This document shows positions 46,151 to 56,594 of a stretch of DNA of 64,000 nucleotides, in pieces (within the stretch, counting starts at the first letter, position 1; every line of letters starts with the position of its first letter). Position numbers and translations under genes: made by a program. Below the pieces are notes generated by a model. The model did not search any database and was not told the DNA's origin. It was given only the letters and a program-made list of their open reading frames with translations. Source of the DNA: Thiomicrorhabdus immobilis (GTDB lineage: Bacteria; Pseudomonadota; Gammaproteobacteria; Thiomicrospirales; Thiomicrospiraceae); NCBI RefSeq assembly GCF_021654855.1, contig NZ_AP024202.1:992001-1056000 (forward strand). The letters run 5' to 3'.

Positions 46151-46828
46151 ATGTCGATGAATGTCATAGCCAATAAACTTTCTGATAAACAGCGATTGAG
46201 GATTCAAACACGCCATAAGGTGTCGGTTGAACGTTATGGTTATCAGCCACAAGCGCTGTATTGGAGTAACCGCGAAATTCAAGAGATTCGTTTTCAAAAG
46301 TTGATGGAGATGTTACCTGCTGCAACTGAGTTAAAACAGCAGGCCTGGTCATTATTAGATGTGGGCTGTGGTTTTGCAGACTTGGTGGATTATTTACAAA
46401 AAAACGAATACCTTCCCGATTACACCGGTATCGATATCTCGCCTGAAATGGTGTTAGCCGCCCAATCCTTGCACCCCCAAGCAACCATAAAAAATGGCGA
46501 ATTAGCGGACTTTAATTTTAGCCCTTTGCAGTTCGATTATGTGATGCTTTCCGGAGCGTTGAACGAGGTGGTGGAAACCGAAGTCGAAGGCACGTCACAG
46601 CAGCAAGGTGATTACGCCAAGTCGGTTATACGGGCGATGTATCAAATCAGTAAAAAAGGTGTCGCGTTTAATTTACTGGACGCTCGTCATCAGTGGGTAA
46701 AGAGTCGTTACGATCTACAAAGTTTTTTACCCACGGAAATCATCGACTATTGCCAAAGCTTTGCCAGTCAGGTTGAGTTGCTGGAAGGTTATCTGGAAAA
46801 TGACTTTACGGTTTACCTATATAAATAG
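46151..46828 (+). CDS. Class I SAM-dependent methyltransferase
   Basis: 225 residues. The SAM-binding motif is LLDVGCGFADLVDYL (about 70), with YTGIDISPEMVLAA after it. The substrate cannot be read. TAAGG overlapping the DUF455 stop provides the ribosome binding site, and the ROK kinase gene follows 19 bp later, so the three probably form an operon. Confidence 0.85.
   Translation: MSMNVIANKLSDKQRLRIQTRHKVSVERYGYQPQALYWSNREIQEIRFQKLMEMLPAATELKQQAWSLLDVGCGFADLVDYLQKNEYLPDYTGIDISPEMVLAAQSLHPQATIKNGELADFNFSPLQFDYVMLSGALNEVVETEVEGTSQQQGDYAKSVIRAMYQISKKGVAFNLLDARHQWVKSRYDLQSFLPTEIIDYCQSFASQVELLEGYLENDFTVYLYK
46338..46349. repeat. Palindrome variant, one mismatch (in CDS)
   Basis: AGCAGGCCTGGT in the methyltransferase gene, read as QQAWS. 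Only the second base differs from the consensus. Confidence 0.65.
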
Positions 46829-46847
46829 ATTACGAAGAGTTTAGAGT

Positions 46848-47783
46848 ATGGCGACATTACGTTTTGGCATCGATTTAGGCGGTACTAAAATCGAGATTTT
46901 GGGATTGTTAGTATTGGAGGACGGCACTAATAAGGTTGTCTATCAAAAACGTATCGCTACCCCTAAGGGTGATTATCACGCTACCGTACAAGCCATTGCA
47001 CAATTAGTCTTAGACGCTGAAAATGAACTGAAATCGGATTCTCAGTTGAATCCAATTATCAATTTACCAGGCCTGGTCGGTGTCGGTATCCCCGGAGCGA
47101 TTTCATCCAAAACGGGTAAGGTTAAAAATGCCAATTCCACCTGGTTAATCGGTGAAGATCTGCAAGGCGATTTACAAAACGCCCTAAGCCGGCCTGTGCA
47201 ATTAGCCAATGATGCGAATTGTTTTGCCTTGTCTGAAGCGGTTGATGGTGCGGCTTCGGGTTCTGACATTGTGTTTGGTGTCATCATTGGTACCGGTTGC
47301 GGCGGTGGTGTGGTTGTCAATGGTCAGATTTTAAATGGGGTGAATGCCATTGCCGGCGAGTGGGGGCACAACCCCTTGCCGTGGCAAACGGCAAGCGATG
47401 TAGCATTAGCTTGTTACTGTGGATTAAACGGTTGTAATGAAACCTTTCTTTCGGGAAGCGGTTTTGAACAACATTTTTTACAACGAACAGGCCTGGCTAA
47501 AACCGCAGAACAGATTGTGGCATTAAGTGAACAAGGTGATGTGGATGCCGAACAACTTATGCAAGATTACATGACTTGGTTGGCGAAAGGGTTAGCGAGT
47601 GTCATCAATATCCTTGACCCGGATGTGATTGTGTTGGGTGGTGGCATGTCGAATATTGAACGTATTTATCGTGAGGTGCCCAAACTATGGCATAACTGGG
47701 TGTTTAGCGATGCCGTCGATACCCAGTTAAAGCCACCCAAATTTGGCGACGCCAGTGGGGTGAGGGGAGCGGCCTGGCTATAG
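46848..47783 (+). CDS. ROK-family sugar kinase, probably fructokinase/glucokinase
   Basis: 311 residues. The phosphate-binding motif is FGIDLGGTKIEI, the sugar/catalytic segment LANDANCFALSEA, then GEWGHNPLPW and the ROK zinc motif CYCGLNGCNETFLSG. The Mak/NagK-like length and motifs point to hexose phosphorylation; exact sugar unknown. LPGLVGVGIPG contains a palindrome copy. Confidence 0.88.
   Translation: MATLRFGIDLGGTKIEILGLLVLEDGTNKVVYQKRIATPKGDYHATVQAIAQLVLDAENELKSDSQLNPIINLPGLVGVGIPGAISSKTGKVKNANSTWLIGEDLQGDLQNALSRPVQLANDANCFALSEAVDGAASGSDIVFGVIIGTGCGGGVVVNGQILNGVNAIAGEWGHNPLPWQTASDVALACYCGLNGCNETFLSGSGFEQHFLQRTGLAKTAEQIVALSEQGDVDAEQLMQDYMTWLAKGLASVINILDPDVIVLGGGMSNIERIYREVPKLWHNWVFSDAVDTQLKPPKFGDASGVRGAAWL
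47066..47077. repeat. 12-bp palindrome copy 14 (in CDS)
   Basis: Exact ACCAGGCCTGGT in the ROK kinase gene, read as LPGLV. Confidence 0.95.
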
Positions 47784-47847
47784 GCTGTGCGCCAAGCCAT
47801 ATTCCCCCTCTTTACCTTTTAGCATCTTATAGAACCATATAGAGCCT

Positions 47848-48600
47848 TTAAATACCAAACAGTTCTCTCAAGATATAGCCTGTTAAAAACGCCAAACCAG
47901 CGGCTGTGCCGCCTGTTAATAAGGTGCTAAAGCCAGAGTAGATAATGGGTTTAGCAAACACAAAGCTTTTGAGCATGCCAATAAAAAAGAACATCAGCCC
48001 GGCCAAAACCGTACTGAATAAGAACTGTTGATGAACATCGAAAGAGGGGATTAAGAACGGAATCAATGGAATCGCACCTACCACGAGAAATGCGCTAAAG
48101 GTCGTTAAGGCGGCTTTAACCGCCTCAGGAGGTCGACTTTGAATGCCGTGTTCCTCAATCAGCATGGTTTCTATCCATAAAGCCTTGTTTTGGGTGATGG
48201 TCTGTACGATGTTCTCAAGCGTATCCCCCTCAAAGCCTTTACGTTGAAAAATCTGTCTAATCTCTTCACGTTCACCTTCGGGTACCTGTTTGATATGTTC
48301 GGCTTCGGTTTGACGAATATTGTCGGCAAATTCTTGCTGTGCCTTATTGGCTTCATAATTACTGATCGCCATGCTAAAACCATCGGCAAATAAGTTGGCA
48401 AACCCTAAGATTAAAGCCACCGAGGCAGAAAAACCAGCGCCAATCGCGCCTGAAACAATTGCGAAAGTGGTTACACAACCATCAATCCCACCGAGAATCG
48501 CATCGGATATGTTTTGTCGTTTAGGCAGTTTTGCTAAACGTTTAGCAATCGCCTGAGGTTGATGCTCTTGTTCTAATTTCTGTTGATTAACCGGGTTCAT
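47848..48600 (-). CDS. VIT1/CCC1-family iron/manganese transporter
   Basis: 250 residues. ISDAILGGIDGCVTTFAIV is the family's first helix, AISNYEANKAQQEFADN leads into the cytoplasmic metal-binding helices rich in glutamate (about 90-150), and three helices follow to the C-terminus. Such proteins move ferrous iron or manganese out of the cytosol. It converges on the ROK gene. Confidence 0.88.
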   Translation of the reverse strand: MNPVNQQKLEQEHQPQAIAKRLAKLPKRQNISDAILGGIDGCVTTFAIVSGAIGAGFSASVALILGFANLFADGFSMAISNYEANKAQQEFADNIRQTEAEHIKQVPEGEREEIRQIFQRKGFEGDTLENIVQTITQNKALWIETMLIEEHGIQSRPPEAVKAALTTFSAFLVVGAIPLIPFLIPSFDVHQQFLFSTVLAGLMFFFIGMLKSFVFAKPIIYSGFSTLLTGGTAAGLAFLTGYILRELFGI

Positions 48601-48632
48601 ATCTAGGTGGCCTATGAAAGGCTTATCAAGCC

Positions 48633-49109
48633 TTATGATTGTGCTGTAGGTTGTTTTTTTAGATTACTGGCCTTAGTCAGCCAGCGGTCTAGGTGGTTGG
48701 CAAATGCTTGTCGATCGGCCTGGCTTAAGACACTGGGGCCGCCGACATCGACTCCGCTATTACGCAACCCTTCCATAAAGTCACGCATATTCAAGCGTGA
48801 CCGGATATTCGATTCCGTGTACAACTCCCCTCTGGGGCTTAATACGGTGGCACCTTTTGCAACGGCTTCGGCCGCAAGGGGAATATCGCTGGTGATCAGT
48901 AAATCGTTTGCGGTAATCTGTTGTACGATTTTATTGTCGGCGACATCAAATCCCGATTCGACATGTTGAAAGGTAATATAAGGCGAGGGTGGAATTCTCA
49001 TGCTGTGGTTAGCCACTAAGGTGGTTGCCGTTTTAGTGCGGTCTGCGGCACGGAATAATGTCTCTTTAATGACGACAGGACAAGCATCGGCATCTACCCA
49101 AATGTTCAT
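48633..49109 (-). CDS. YaiI/YqxD family protein (DUF188, UPF0178)
   Basis: 158 residues. [16 protein letters not shown] is the diagnostic start, with [19 protein letters not shown] and the C-terminal [20 protein letters not shown] (in parts). It has a PIN-like fold with acidic residues, so nuclease activity is suspected. Function is unproven. It lies upstream of the VIT1 gene on the same strand with a 32-bp gap. Confidence 0.92.
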   Translation of the reverse strand: MNIWVDADACPVVIKETLFRAADRTKTATTLVANHSMRIPPSPYITFQHVESGFDVADNKIVQQITANDLLITSDIPLAAEAVAKGATVLSPRGELYTESNIRSRLNMRDFMEGLRNSGVDVGGPSVLSQADRQAFANHLDRWLTKASNLKKQPTAQS

Positions 49110-49226
49110 ATAGGCCTTCTTGGAGTTGATTGATAAAAGTTCAGTTGTGGATAAATTTTAGCACACCCTGGCTTGGTTAAGCTTAATATCAAGTGAAAGG
49201 GGTTTCAAACTGTATATCAATAAGTT

Positions 49227-49238
49227 ACCAGGCCTGGT
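49227..49238. repeat. 12-bp palindrome copy 15
   Basis: Exact ACCAGGCCTGGT in the 283-bp divergent gap between the DUF188 gene and rhlE. Nothing else recognisable is in that gap. Confidence 0.95.
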
Positions 49239-49392
49239 GACAGTATTAAACTCTCGGGCTTAAGCAAGAATAAGTTGTAATCTAAATGGCTTTAATAGCC
49301 GTCTTACTGTAAGCTACACCCTCTATTCAATCCCCCTGGCAAATATCGTAAGTGTGTTTACTTTTCTTTGCCAATCAGCAAAGAGCGATACT

Positions 49393-50700
49393 ATGGATTT
49401 TTCCTCTCTAGGTTTGTCTGAACCTATTTTACAGGCTGTAACTGAACTTGGTTATAGCAAAGCATCACCCATTCAAGAAAAGGCGATACCAGCTGTCATA
49501 GATGGCCGAGATGTGATGGCCGCGGCACAAACCGGTACCGGTAAAACCGCCGCTTTTACTTTGCCCATGTTAGAGCGTTTATTAAAAGGTGAGCGCCCGC
49601 AGAGTAATCAAGCAAGAGCTTTGGTCTTGACTCCAACTCGTGAGTTGGCGGCACAGGTTCAAGAGAGTGTTTATCAATATAGTAAACATACCGCTTTGCG
49701 TTCAGATGTGGTGTTTGGCGGGGTGAAAATCAACCCGCAAATGCAGCGTTTAAGACGAGGTGTCGATGTATTGGTCGCCACTCCTGGACGTCTATTGGAT
49801 TTGCATAGCCAAAATGCCATCAAGTTCAATCAGCTTGAGGTGTTGGTTTTGGATGAAGCCGATAGAATGTTGGACATGGGCTTTATCCATGACTTGAAAC
49901 GTATCATGAAACTTCTGCCAAAGAACCGTCAGACTTTATTGTTTTCAGCAACCTTTTCACCTGAGATTCGTGAGTTGGCTAAAGGCTTTGTGCGCAATCC
50001 GGTTGAAGTCTCGGTTACCCCGCCAAATAGCACGGTCAAGAAAATCGAGCAATGGATTTATGCGGTAGATAAAGGGCATAAATCCAAGCTATTGATTGAT
50101 TTGATTGTGGATAACAACTGGGAACAGGTTTTGGTGTTCAGTAAAACCAAACATGGTGCTAATCGAATTACCAAACAACTTAATGCTATCGGTATCACCG
50201 CCTCTCCGATTCACGGTAATAAAAGCCAGGGTGCTAGAACAAAAGCCTTAGCCGATTTTAAATCCGGTGCGATTCGAGTGTTGGTCGCAACCGATATCGC
50301 GGCTCGTGGTTTGGATATTGACCAGCTTCCTCATGTGGTGAACTATGATTTACCGAATGTGCCAGAAGATTATGTGCATCGTATCGGGCGAACCGGTCGA
50401 GCAGGTGCAACGGGGGAAGCCATCTCTTTAGTGTGTTCTGAAGAAGACAAGCTGTTGTTTGATATCGAGCGTTTAATTGGCGAGGTTCTAGAGCGTAGAA
50501 CCATTGAAGGCTATGTGCCAACACACCCTCTTAAACAGTCACGCTTGGATCCTCGCCCTAAAAAGCCTAAGAAACCTAAAAAACCAAAGGTGAACCACCA
50601 AGACGGTCAACGTTCAGGTGAAAACCGCAGAGGTCATCAAGCCCCCAGCGGCAATAAACCAGGCAGTCGTAATGCGCCTAAAAACCGTAACAACGGCTAA
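49393..50700 (+). CDS. rhlE: DEAD-box RNA helicase, RhlE type
   Basis: 435 residues from the ATG at 49393 ([13 protein letters not shown]). Q motif and Walker [40 protein letters not shown] (DEAD), LLFSATFS (SAT) and [10 protein letters not shown] are complete. The C-terminal tail (about 385-435) is basic and proline-rich ([10 protein letters not shown], then Arg/Gly/Asn), an RNA-binding extension typical of RhlE. Role: ribosome maturation or RNA decay. Confidence 0.93.
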   Translation: MDFSSLGLSEPILQAVTELGYSKASPIQEKAIPAVIDGRDVMAAAQTGTGKTAAFTLPMLERLLKGERPQSNQARALVLTPTRELAAQVQESVYQYSKHTALRSDVVFGGVKINPQMQRLRRGVDVLVATPGRLLDLHSQNAIKFNQLEVLVLDEADRMLDMGFIHDLKRIMKLLPKNRQTLLFSATFSPEIRELAKGFVRNPVEVSVTPPNSTVKKIEQWIYAVDKGHKSKLLIDLIVDNNWEQVLVFSKTKHGANRITKQLNAIGITASPIHGNKSQGARTKALADFKSGAIRVLVATDIAARGLDIDQLPHVVNYDLPNVPEDYVHRIGRTGRAGATGEAISLVCSEEDKLLFDIERLIGEVLERRTIEGYVPTHPLKQSRLDPRPKKPKKPKKPKVNHQDGQRSGENRRGHQAPSGNKPGSRNAPKNRNNG

Positions 50701-50753
50701 CTGAAATTGATATAACAATAGCGTAGAATAATCGCCAAAATATAGCTTATATG

Positions 50754-50765
50754 ACCAGGCCTGCT
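50754..50765. repeat. Palindrome variant, one mismatch
   Basis: ACCAGGCCTGCT between rhlE and the thioredoxin-like gene; one base differs from the consensus. Confidence 0.7.
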
Positions 50766-50799
50766 GACTTTATCCAAGTGGGTTTAGGAGAGAAAATTC

Positions 50800-51132
50800 A
50801 TGCAAAACATTCAAACATTAGAAGAGTTGGATAACCTAAAGCATTCAGAAGATGGGTTATTGATTTTATTTGGTGGAAAGGCGTGCAACGTTTGCCACTC
50901 GATCAAACCGAAATTGATTGAGTTAATCAACGAAAACTACCCTAAAATCAAGATGGTTTACGTCGATTGCCATGTGGTCACGGATATTTGTTCGCAAAAC
51001 GGGGTGTTTACCTTGCCGACATTACAAGTGTTTTTCACTGGCCAGCGTTTTATCGAAGAGGTTCGCAGTTTCAGTTTACAGAAAGTGATGCAAGATATAG
51101 CGCGTCCCTATTCAATGGTTTTTGAAGATTGA
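50800..51132 (+). CDS. Thioredoxin-family protein
   Basis: 110 residues with a thioredoxin fold. The redox pair is in KACNVCHSIKPK (CNVC, about 28), and the cis-proline loop is VFTLPTLQVFF. No signal peptide, so cytoplasmic. The CxxC is not the standard CGPC and the tail is shorter than thioredoxin proper; its partner is unknown. AGGAGAGAA precedes the start. Confidence 0.85.
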   Translation: MQNIQTLEELDNLKHSEDGLLILFGGKACNVCHSIKPKLIELINENYPKIKMVYVDCHVVTDICSQNGVFTLPTLQVFFTGQRFIEEVRSFSLQKVMQDIARPYSMVFED

Positions 51133-51214
51133 TGTTTTCGCCATCTACGGTGGCTTTTGATTAGTCATAACGGCATGAATACACTAAGGAATAATGGGTT
51201 GGTATTTTGAATTT

Positions 51215-51226
51215 ACCAGGCCTGGT
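51215..51226. repeat. 12-bp palindrome copy 16
   Basis: Exact ACCAGGCCTGGT between two convergent genes, followed by AAAA on the plus strand. Confidence 0.95.
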
Positions 51227-51290
51227 AAAAACTACCACTCTAAAAATCCCCGAGCCTTCGTGTCTTACTGGCTAATTTTCATTTTAAAAC

Positions 51291-52175
51291 CTATCGTTTA
51301 CCGTCTCCGCCCGCTTTAACCAATAAAACATCCAGCCAACGATTTGGCAATATGCGTTTCAAATAAGCAAAGACGATGGTCGGAACGGTGACTCGATAAC
51401 GAATCTTGGCTTTGTTATTCTGTAAGGCGTGCACTACACATTTGCTTACCGCTTCAGGCCCCAAAGTGAAAGGGACGCTGGGTCCAACGGTTTCTAAGCG
51501 TTTTACCATCGCTTGATATTTAGCTTGATGAGCACTTTCATCCATTTTTATCCAACGTTTAAATTGCTCGTAGGCATTTTTTCTAAACTCCGACAAAATT
51601 GGCCCCGGTTCAATCAAACTTACCTGGATATTATCCTGTTTTATTTCCAGACGTAATGTATCTGCAAATCCTTCTATGGCAAATTTACTGGCATTGTAGG
51701 CTCCGCGGTATTGCATGGCGGCAAATCCAAGGATGGAACTGTTATAGATGATTTTGCCATGACCTTGTTGGCGCATGATTTTTACCACGGCATTGGTTAA
51801 TTCTTGGGTGCCGAATACATTGGTTTGAAATTGATATTCCATCGCCTCTCGACTTAAGTCCTCAACCGCACCTGGTAAACCGAAAGCCCCGTTGTTAAAC
51901 AAGGCATCGATTTTGCCGTCGGTTGCTAGCAAAACTTTTTTTAAGGCGGATTGAATCGACTGGCTATCGGCTAGATCCAGTTGAAAACAGGTGATGCCTT
52001 CTTCGTTCAATCGTGTGACATCGGCTTGTTGTCGGCAGGTGGCGATAACCTGATAGCCCATTTCATGCAACTGTTTTGCGCAGTGATAACCAATACCAGT
52101 TGAACAGCCTGTCATCAGAATATTGCCTGGAGGGAGAATTTTTGTAATCGGTAACGATTGAATTGCTTGAGTCAT
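51291..52175 (-). CDS. Short-chain dehydrogenase/reductase
   Basis: 294 residues. The cofactor motif is TGCSTGIGYHCAK, NNGAFG is at about 92, and the catalytic YNASKFAIEG is at about 157. The extended C-terminal part and LIEPGPILSEF place it with classical SDRs of unknown substrate (17-beta-HSD-like group). It is a single gene upstream of no obvious partner. Confidence 0.82.
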   Translation of the reverse strand: MTQAIQSLPITKILPPGNILMTGCSTGIGYHCAKQLHEMGYQVIATCRQQADVTRLNEEGITCFQLDLADSQSIQSALKKVLLATDGKIDALFNNGAFGLPGAVEDLSREAMEYQFQTNVFGTQELTNAVVKIMRQQGHGKIIYNSSILGFAAMQYRGAYNASKFAIEGFADTLRLEIKQDNIQVSLIEPGPILSEFRKNAYEQFKRWIKMDESAHQAKYQAMVKRLETVGPSVPFTLGPEAVSKCVVHALQNNKAKIRYRVTVPTIVFAYLKRILPNRWLDVLLVKAGGDGKR

Positions 52176-52320
52176 TGAAGACGCCTAATCATCTTAAAAG
52201 TATGCAATGATTATAGGAGATTTATAATGCTTATAGTGAGAGTTTGATGTTGTCTGAGGAGTGAAATGTGGATACGATTTCTGTTTAAATCGCATCCAAA
52301 AGCAGGGGGATTAGGAAAGA

Positions 52321-52695
52321 TTAACCTTCTTGTTTAGCCTGTGCTTCGGCTAAGTCAGCATGAACCTTGTCCATGTCTAGTTCTAGCAGTTGGCCAATAC
52401 CTTCTTCAAGCGCACTTCCTGGGATTGCACCAGGGTTTGAGAAAACCACAATCTTTTCACGCATAAACACTAGAGTAGGGATAGAACGGACTTGGAACAT
52501 ACCGGCAAGCTCTTGCTCCTCTTCCACGTTTACTTTACAAAAAGCGATATCTGGAAATTTTTCTGAAATCTCTTCAAATACCGGACCGAATTGTTTACAA
52601 GGACCACACCACTCAGCCCAGAAATCGAAAATAACGATATCGTTGTTTGCAATAGTTTCTTCGAATTGTTCAGTTTTTAAATTAATGACGGCCAT
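52321..52695 (-). CDS. Thioredoxin
   Basis: 124 residues with a canonical active site, FWAEWCGPCKQFGPV (about 25-40), and cis-proline loop VRSIPTLVFM. The C-terminal extension (about 108-124, MDKVHADLAEAQAKQEG) is longer than in TrxA. General disulfide reductase in the cytoplasm. It follows AAAAAGGAAGAACC with a good Shine-Dalgarno. Confidence 0.92.
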   Translation of the reverse strand: MAVINLKTEQFEETIANNDIVIFDFWAEWCGPCKQFGPVFEEISEKFPDIAFCKVNVEEEQELAGMFQVRSIPTLVFMREKIVVFSNPGAIPGSALEEGIGQLLELDMDKVHADLAEAQAKQEG

Positions 52696-52761
52696 GGTTC
52701 TTCCTTTTTAATGAAAAATGAGTCTGGACCCCTGTATGGATTTCAAGGGCCCGAAATTGAG

Positions 52762-54165
52762 TTAAATGGATGGGTTTCCACCCTCGGTTAATAAAGCGGG
52801 ATTTAAATACTGTTTTAAAGTGGCTTCATCTAAGTCCGTCATCTCTAAGGCGACATCCAAAACAGGACGGCCAGAACGATAGGCTTCTTTAGCAATCGCC
52901 GCGCCTTTTTCATAGCCGACTACGGTATTTAAAGCTGTGACCAGGATTGGGTTTACATCCAGTGCTTTTTGAATGTTTGCGGTATTGACGGTAAAGCCTT
53001 TAATGGCTAAATCCGCTAATTGAACCGAGCTTGATGCAGCGATTTCCAAACTTTGTAGCAGGTTATAAGCAATCATTGGCAGCATTACATTCAACTGGAA
53101 GTTACCCGATTGTGCGCCGACGGTGATTGCTGTGTGATTCCCCATGATTTGGGCGGCTACCATGCATACCGCTTCTGGAATGACCGGATTCACTTTACCC
53201 GGCATGATTGAACTACCCGGTTGTAACGCGGGTAGTTGAATTTCTCCCAGGCCAGCTAATGGACCCGAATTCATCCAGCGTAAATCATTGGCGATTTTCA
53301 TTAAGCTAGCGGCTAATACATTGAGTTGGCCACTCAATTCTAAAGCCGTGTCTTGTGAGCTTAACCCTATGAATAGGTTTTCCATCGGCTCAAAATGAAT
53401 CGCGGTAATGGTCGCCAAGTTAGCGGCAACCAAACGCCCGAATTCAGGGTCGGCATTCACGCCTGTACCAACTGCAGTACCACCTTGAGGTAGTTTTTGG
53501 ATACGTTTTTGGGTTTCACGTAAGCGTTGAATGTTGTCTTTGATTTGCGCTTTCCAAGCACCTAATTCTTGACTTAATTTAACCGGCATCGCATCCATTA
53601 AGTGAGTACGTCCGGTTTTAACCACATCGGCTAACTCAAGTTCACGGTCTTCAATGACTTCGACCAAGTGCAGTAAAGCAGGCAGTAACTTTTCCTCTAA
53701 TGCAATCGATGCGGCAACATGAATGGCGGTTGGAATGACATCGTTGGAACTTTGGCTCATATTGATGTCATCGTTTGGATGGACATCAATATTGGTTAAT
53801 TGTTTGGTTAATGAAGCAAGCACTTCATTGGCGTTCATATTGGTGCTGGTACCTGAACCGGTTTGAAAGATATCAATTGGAAAATGTTCGGCAAAATCCC
53901 CATGAATCACTTCTTTGGCAGCGGTTTGGATTGCATCGGCTTTTTCTTCACTCAACAAGCCCAGTTCTCGGTTACTGTCTGAACAGGCAAACTTTACATA
54001 ACACAAAGCGTCAATAAAGGCTTTTGGCATTGGGATTCCGCTAATCGGGAAATTGTTGATTGCACGTTGTGTTTGCGCACCATATAGCGCATTTTTTGGG
54101 ACTTCTAAACTACCCATACTGTCTTTTTCAATACGTGTTTCAGTCGATGAGGTTGGTTGTGACAT
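52762..54165 (-). CDS. fumC: Fumarate hydratase class II
   Basis: 467 residues from the ATG at 54165 (MSQPTSSTETRIEKDSMG); the open frame continues 32 codons upstream, but that stretch is lysine-rich and unlike FumC. Signatures GSSIMPGKVNPV, HPNDDINMSQSSND and TGRTHLMDAMP are complete. It converts fumarate to malate in the TCA cycle without an iron-sulfur cluster. It is divergent from the hybrid kinase. Confidence 0.95.
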   Translation of the reverse strand: MSQPTSSTETRIEKDSMGSLEVPKNALYGAQTQRAINNFPISGIPMPKAFIDALCYVKFACSDSNRELGLLSEEKADAIQTAAKEVIHGDFAEHFPIDIFQTGSGTSTNMNANEVLASLTKQLTNIDVHPNDDINMSQSSNDVIPTAIHVAASIALEEKLLPALLHLVEVIEDRELELADVVKTGRTHLMDAMPVKLSQELGAWKAQIKDNIQRLRETQKRIQKLPQGGTAVGTGVNADPEFGRLVAANLATITAIHFEPMENLFIGLSSQDTALELSGQLNVLAASLMKIANDLRWMNSGPLAGLGEIQLPALQPGSSIMPGKVNPVIPEAVCMVAAQIMGNHTAITVGAQSGNFQLNVMLPMIAYNLLQSLEIAASSSVQLADLAIKGFTVNTANIQKALDVNPILVTALNTVVGYEKGAAIAKEAYRSGRPVLDVALEMTDLDEATLKQYLNPALLTEGGNPSI

Positions 54166-54356
54166 AGTTTTCAGGTTCTTCTTGGTTGTAATCAGCTTTT
54201 TATATTCTGAGTTCAGTAAGTAAAAAAACAGAGGATTGGAGTGCTGAAAAAGTTTATTCATGGTTAAATAACTGAGAATAAACTAAGACAAATTAATGCC
54301 AAGTATTTTACGCATTTTTCTAACAAAAATACAGAGTCAGCCCTAAGCGAATCGAA

Positions 54357-56540
54357 ATGAGTCATTCACAATCCATTCCTAGCAATAAACTAGCCCAAAA
54401 AATGTTCGAACAAAACCTATGGTGGACTTACGCCATTAGGGAAGGTAAGGAGTTTTTGGAGTTATCCAAAGGATTGTTAAATATTTTGGGACGGCATGTT
54501 TCCCTGCTGGAAGATATTATGGGGGAATATGAAACCGAACTACTTAGGTTGAAAATTGCGGAGGCATATAAAGCCGAAAATGCGACCAGTGCCGACTTCG
54601 ACATGCGTTTTATCGCCAGTTATGAAACCCTAAAAGGTAAACGCTCCTTTCAGCATCAATTAAGAGTATTAACGGTAGATAACGAAAAAATCATTTGGGT
54701 GACTTGTGTCGATGTCTCTGAAATGGTGGCTTTAGAACGTGAGATGGTCGATGCCCAAGGTCGTCTTAGCCTTAATCATCTGTATGATCGCCAAAAGGCA
54801 TTACAAGAGCGTAACGCTTTCATCACTAGTTCATATAACAAACAGTCACGCTTTTTGGCTTTGCTTAGCCATGAGTTGCGTTCACCTCTGCTTGGAATCA
54901 GTAGTTTAGTTAAGCGTATCCGTTCTGAAATGGAGATTACTTCCGAAGTGAACAGTATGCTAAAAACCATTGCGATGACGGCCGAGCAGTCTACTTACTT
55001 GGTCAACGATATTCTGACGTATTCGCAAACAGAGTATGATGGAATCACACTTCATCCAACCGAAGTTTCCTTGCCTGAACTCCTGGAAAATGTCAAACAA
55101 CTGACCAAATCGATTGCATCGGATAAGGATTTGATACTTTCGCTGGTTTATTTAGGTGAGCATGAGAAGGTTGTCGCAGATGGCGTTCGTTTGACCCAGA
55201 TTTTGATTAACCTGATTGTGAACGCGATTAAATTTACCCAGTATGGTGGTGTGAATATCGAAATCAGTGAAGCACTTAAGGAGCGGTTTGTCTTTAAAAT
55301 CACCGATTCCGGTGAGGGTATAACCCCAGAAAGACAAGCTAAGATTTTTGAACCTTTTGCTCAGTTGGAAGCGGATAGCGGTAAATATACCGCTAATGAC
55401 CGTTATTTAGGCGCCGGTTTAGGTCTGTTTGTGGTCAAACAGCTGGTTGAGTTAATGGGCGGAAAAATTACGGTCACGTCTGATGTTGGGGTTGGCACTA
55501 CCTTTGAATTTGAGTTGAAACTCAAGTGTGTGAAAAATGGCAAAAAACATCCTCCTGCAAACAATGTCACTCGTTTGGTGAGGGTGAATAAGGAGAGTGT
55601 TGATTCAATCGATTCCCAAAGGGATATTCTCCCTAACTCCCAATCCAAAAATAAATCGGTAGTTAATAATGTCGTTGACGCCGTTAAAGTCGCCGAAACG
55701 GCTGTCGGCTGCCATCGGGTTCTGATTGCCGATGACTCGAAAATCAACTGCATGGTTTTAGCCGGCTATTTGGCGGACTTAAACTGTGAAGTCGTGGAAG
55801 CGAAAGATGGTCGACAGGCTTGGGAGTTATTTCAACAGCAGCCGTTTGATTATGTCCTACTAGATATACAAATGCCTTTTATGGATGGTGTTGAAGTCAG
55901 TAAAAGAATTCAAGAGCGCTATGAAAAGGGTCATGCTGAAGAGTTAAAAGGGGTTTTTGCGATTACGGCGGGTGGTGATTTATCTGGCTTTATTGAGGAA
56001 GATGAAAAGCCTGAAAGTGTCGGTTTTGATGCTTGGTTGGTCAAACCGGTTAATAAACAACAGATCATTCGTTTGTTGGAAAAGGATTATCGGCATAAAG
56101 TAGAGCAAAAAGTTGAGGTTGATTCACAAAAAACGGATTTTGAAAGAGACCAACAAGTAAAACGGGAAAGCCTGGCGGTGCTGGAGGACGTTCCTAAACA
56201 GTTTCATCATCTTGTCGAACCTTTTTTGGTTGAAATGAATGACGGCATTAACGAATTACAACAGTGCAATCAATTGAATGATAAAGAGTCGATTAAAAAG
56301 ATGGCGCATTATTTAAAAGGTAACTGCATGTTGTTCCAGTTGTCTGGTCTGGTGAGTTTATTCAGGAATTTAGAAACCATTCAAGAGGTTACGCTGCAAA
56401 ATCATGCGTCGACAGAGCTGGATGAGGTTCAAAAAGAGGCGATCAGATTTGCAGAAACGGAAAAAACCTTACAAAATGTTGTTTTAAATGTGAAAAGTCT
56501 TGAGAACTCAATCTCAATTAGTCATAATAACGATAAGTAA
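54357..56540 (+). CDS. Hybrid sensor histidine kinase with REC and HPt domains
   Basis: 727 residues. Order: PAS-like input (about 10-130), coiled coil, HisKA with LALLSHELRSPL (His about 173), HATPase with NLIVNAIKFT, DSGEGI and GAGLGLFVVKQL, REC (about 453-575; VLIADDSKINC and the phospho-acceptor in VLLDIQMPFMDG), and HPt (about 620-715; MAHYLKGNC). No transmembrane helix is seen, so the signal is intracellular. The response regulator gene follows 54 bp later, giving a complete phosphorelay. Confidence 0.93.
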   Translation: MSHSQSIPSNKLAQKMFEQNLWWTYAIREGKEFLELSKGLLNILGRHVSLLEDIMGEYETELLRLKIAEAYKAENATSADFDMRFIASYETLKGKRSFQHQLRVLTVDNEKIIWVTCVDVSEMVALEREMVDAQGRLSLNHLYDRQKALQERNAFITSSYNKQSRFLALLSHELRSPLLGISSLVKRIRSEMEITSEVNSMLKTIAMTAEQSTYLVNDILTYSQTEYDGITLHPTEVSLPELLENVKQLTKSIASDKDLILSLVYLGEHEKVVADGVRLTQILINLIVNAIKFTQYGGVNIEISEALKERFVFKITDSGEGITPERQAKIFEPFAQLEADSGKYTANDRYLGAGLGLFVVKQLVELMGGKITVTSDVGVGTTFEFELKLKCVKNGKKHPPANNVTRLVRVNKESVDSIDSQRDILPNSQSKNKSVVNNVVDAVKVAETAVGCHRVLIADDSKINCMVLAGYLADLNCEVVEAKDGRQAWELFQQQPFDYVLLDIQMPFMDGVEVSKRIQERYEKGHAEELKGVFAITAGGDLSGFIEEDEKPESVGFDAWLVKPVNKQQIIRLLEKDYRHKVEQKVEVDSQKTDFERDQQVKRESLAVLEDVPKQFHHLVEPFLVEMNDGINELQQCNQLNDKESIKKMAHYLKGNCMLFQLSGLVSLFRNLETIQEVTLQNHASTELDEVQKEAIRFAETEKTLQNVVLNVKSLENSISISHNNDK

Positions 56541-56594
56541 AAATTAAAAATCCTTATATTCTAAGTAAAATTAATAAGTTAGGTAGAGACCGAT

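Noticed and set aside
48711-48730. GGCCTGG and similar short matches (also 47488, 8958) as palindrome copies
   Set aside because: They share only 7-10 core bases with more than one outer mismatch, so they cannot be told from chance.
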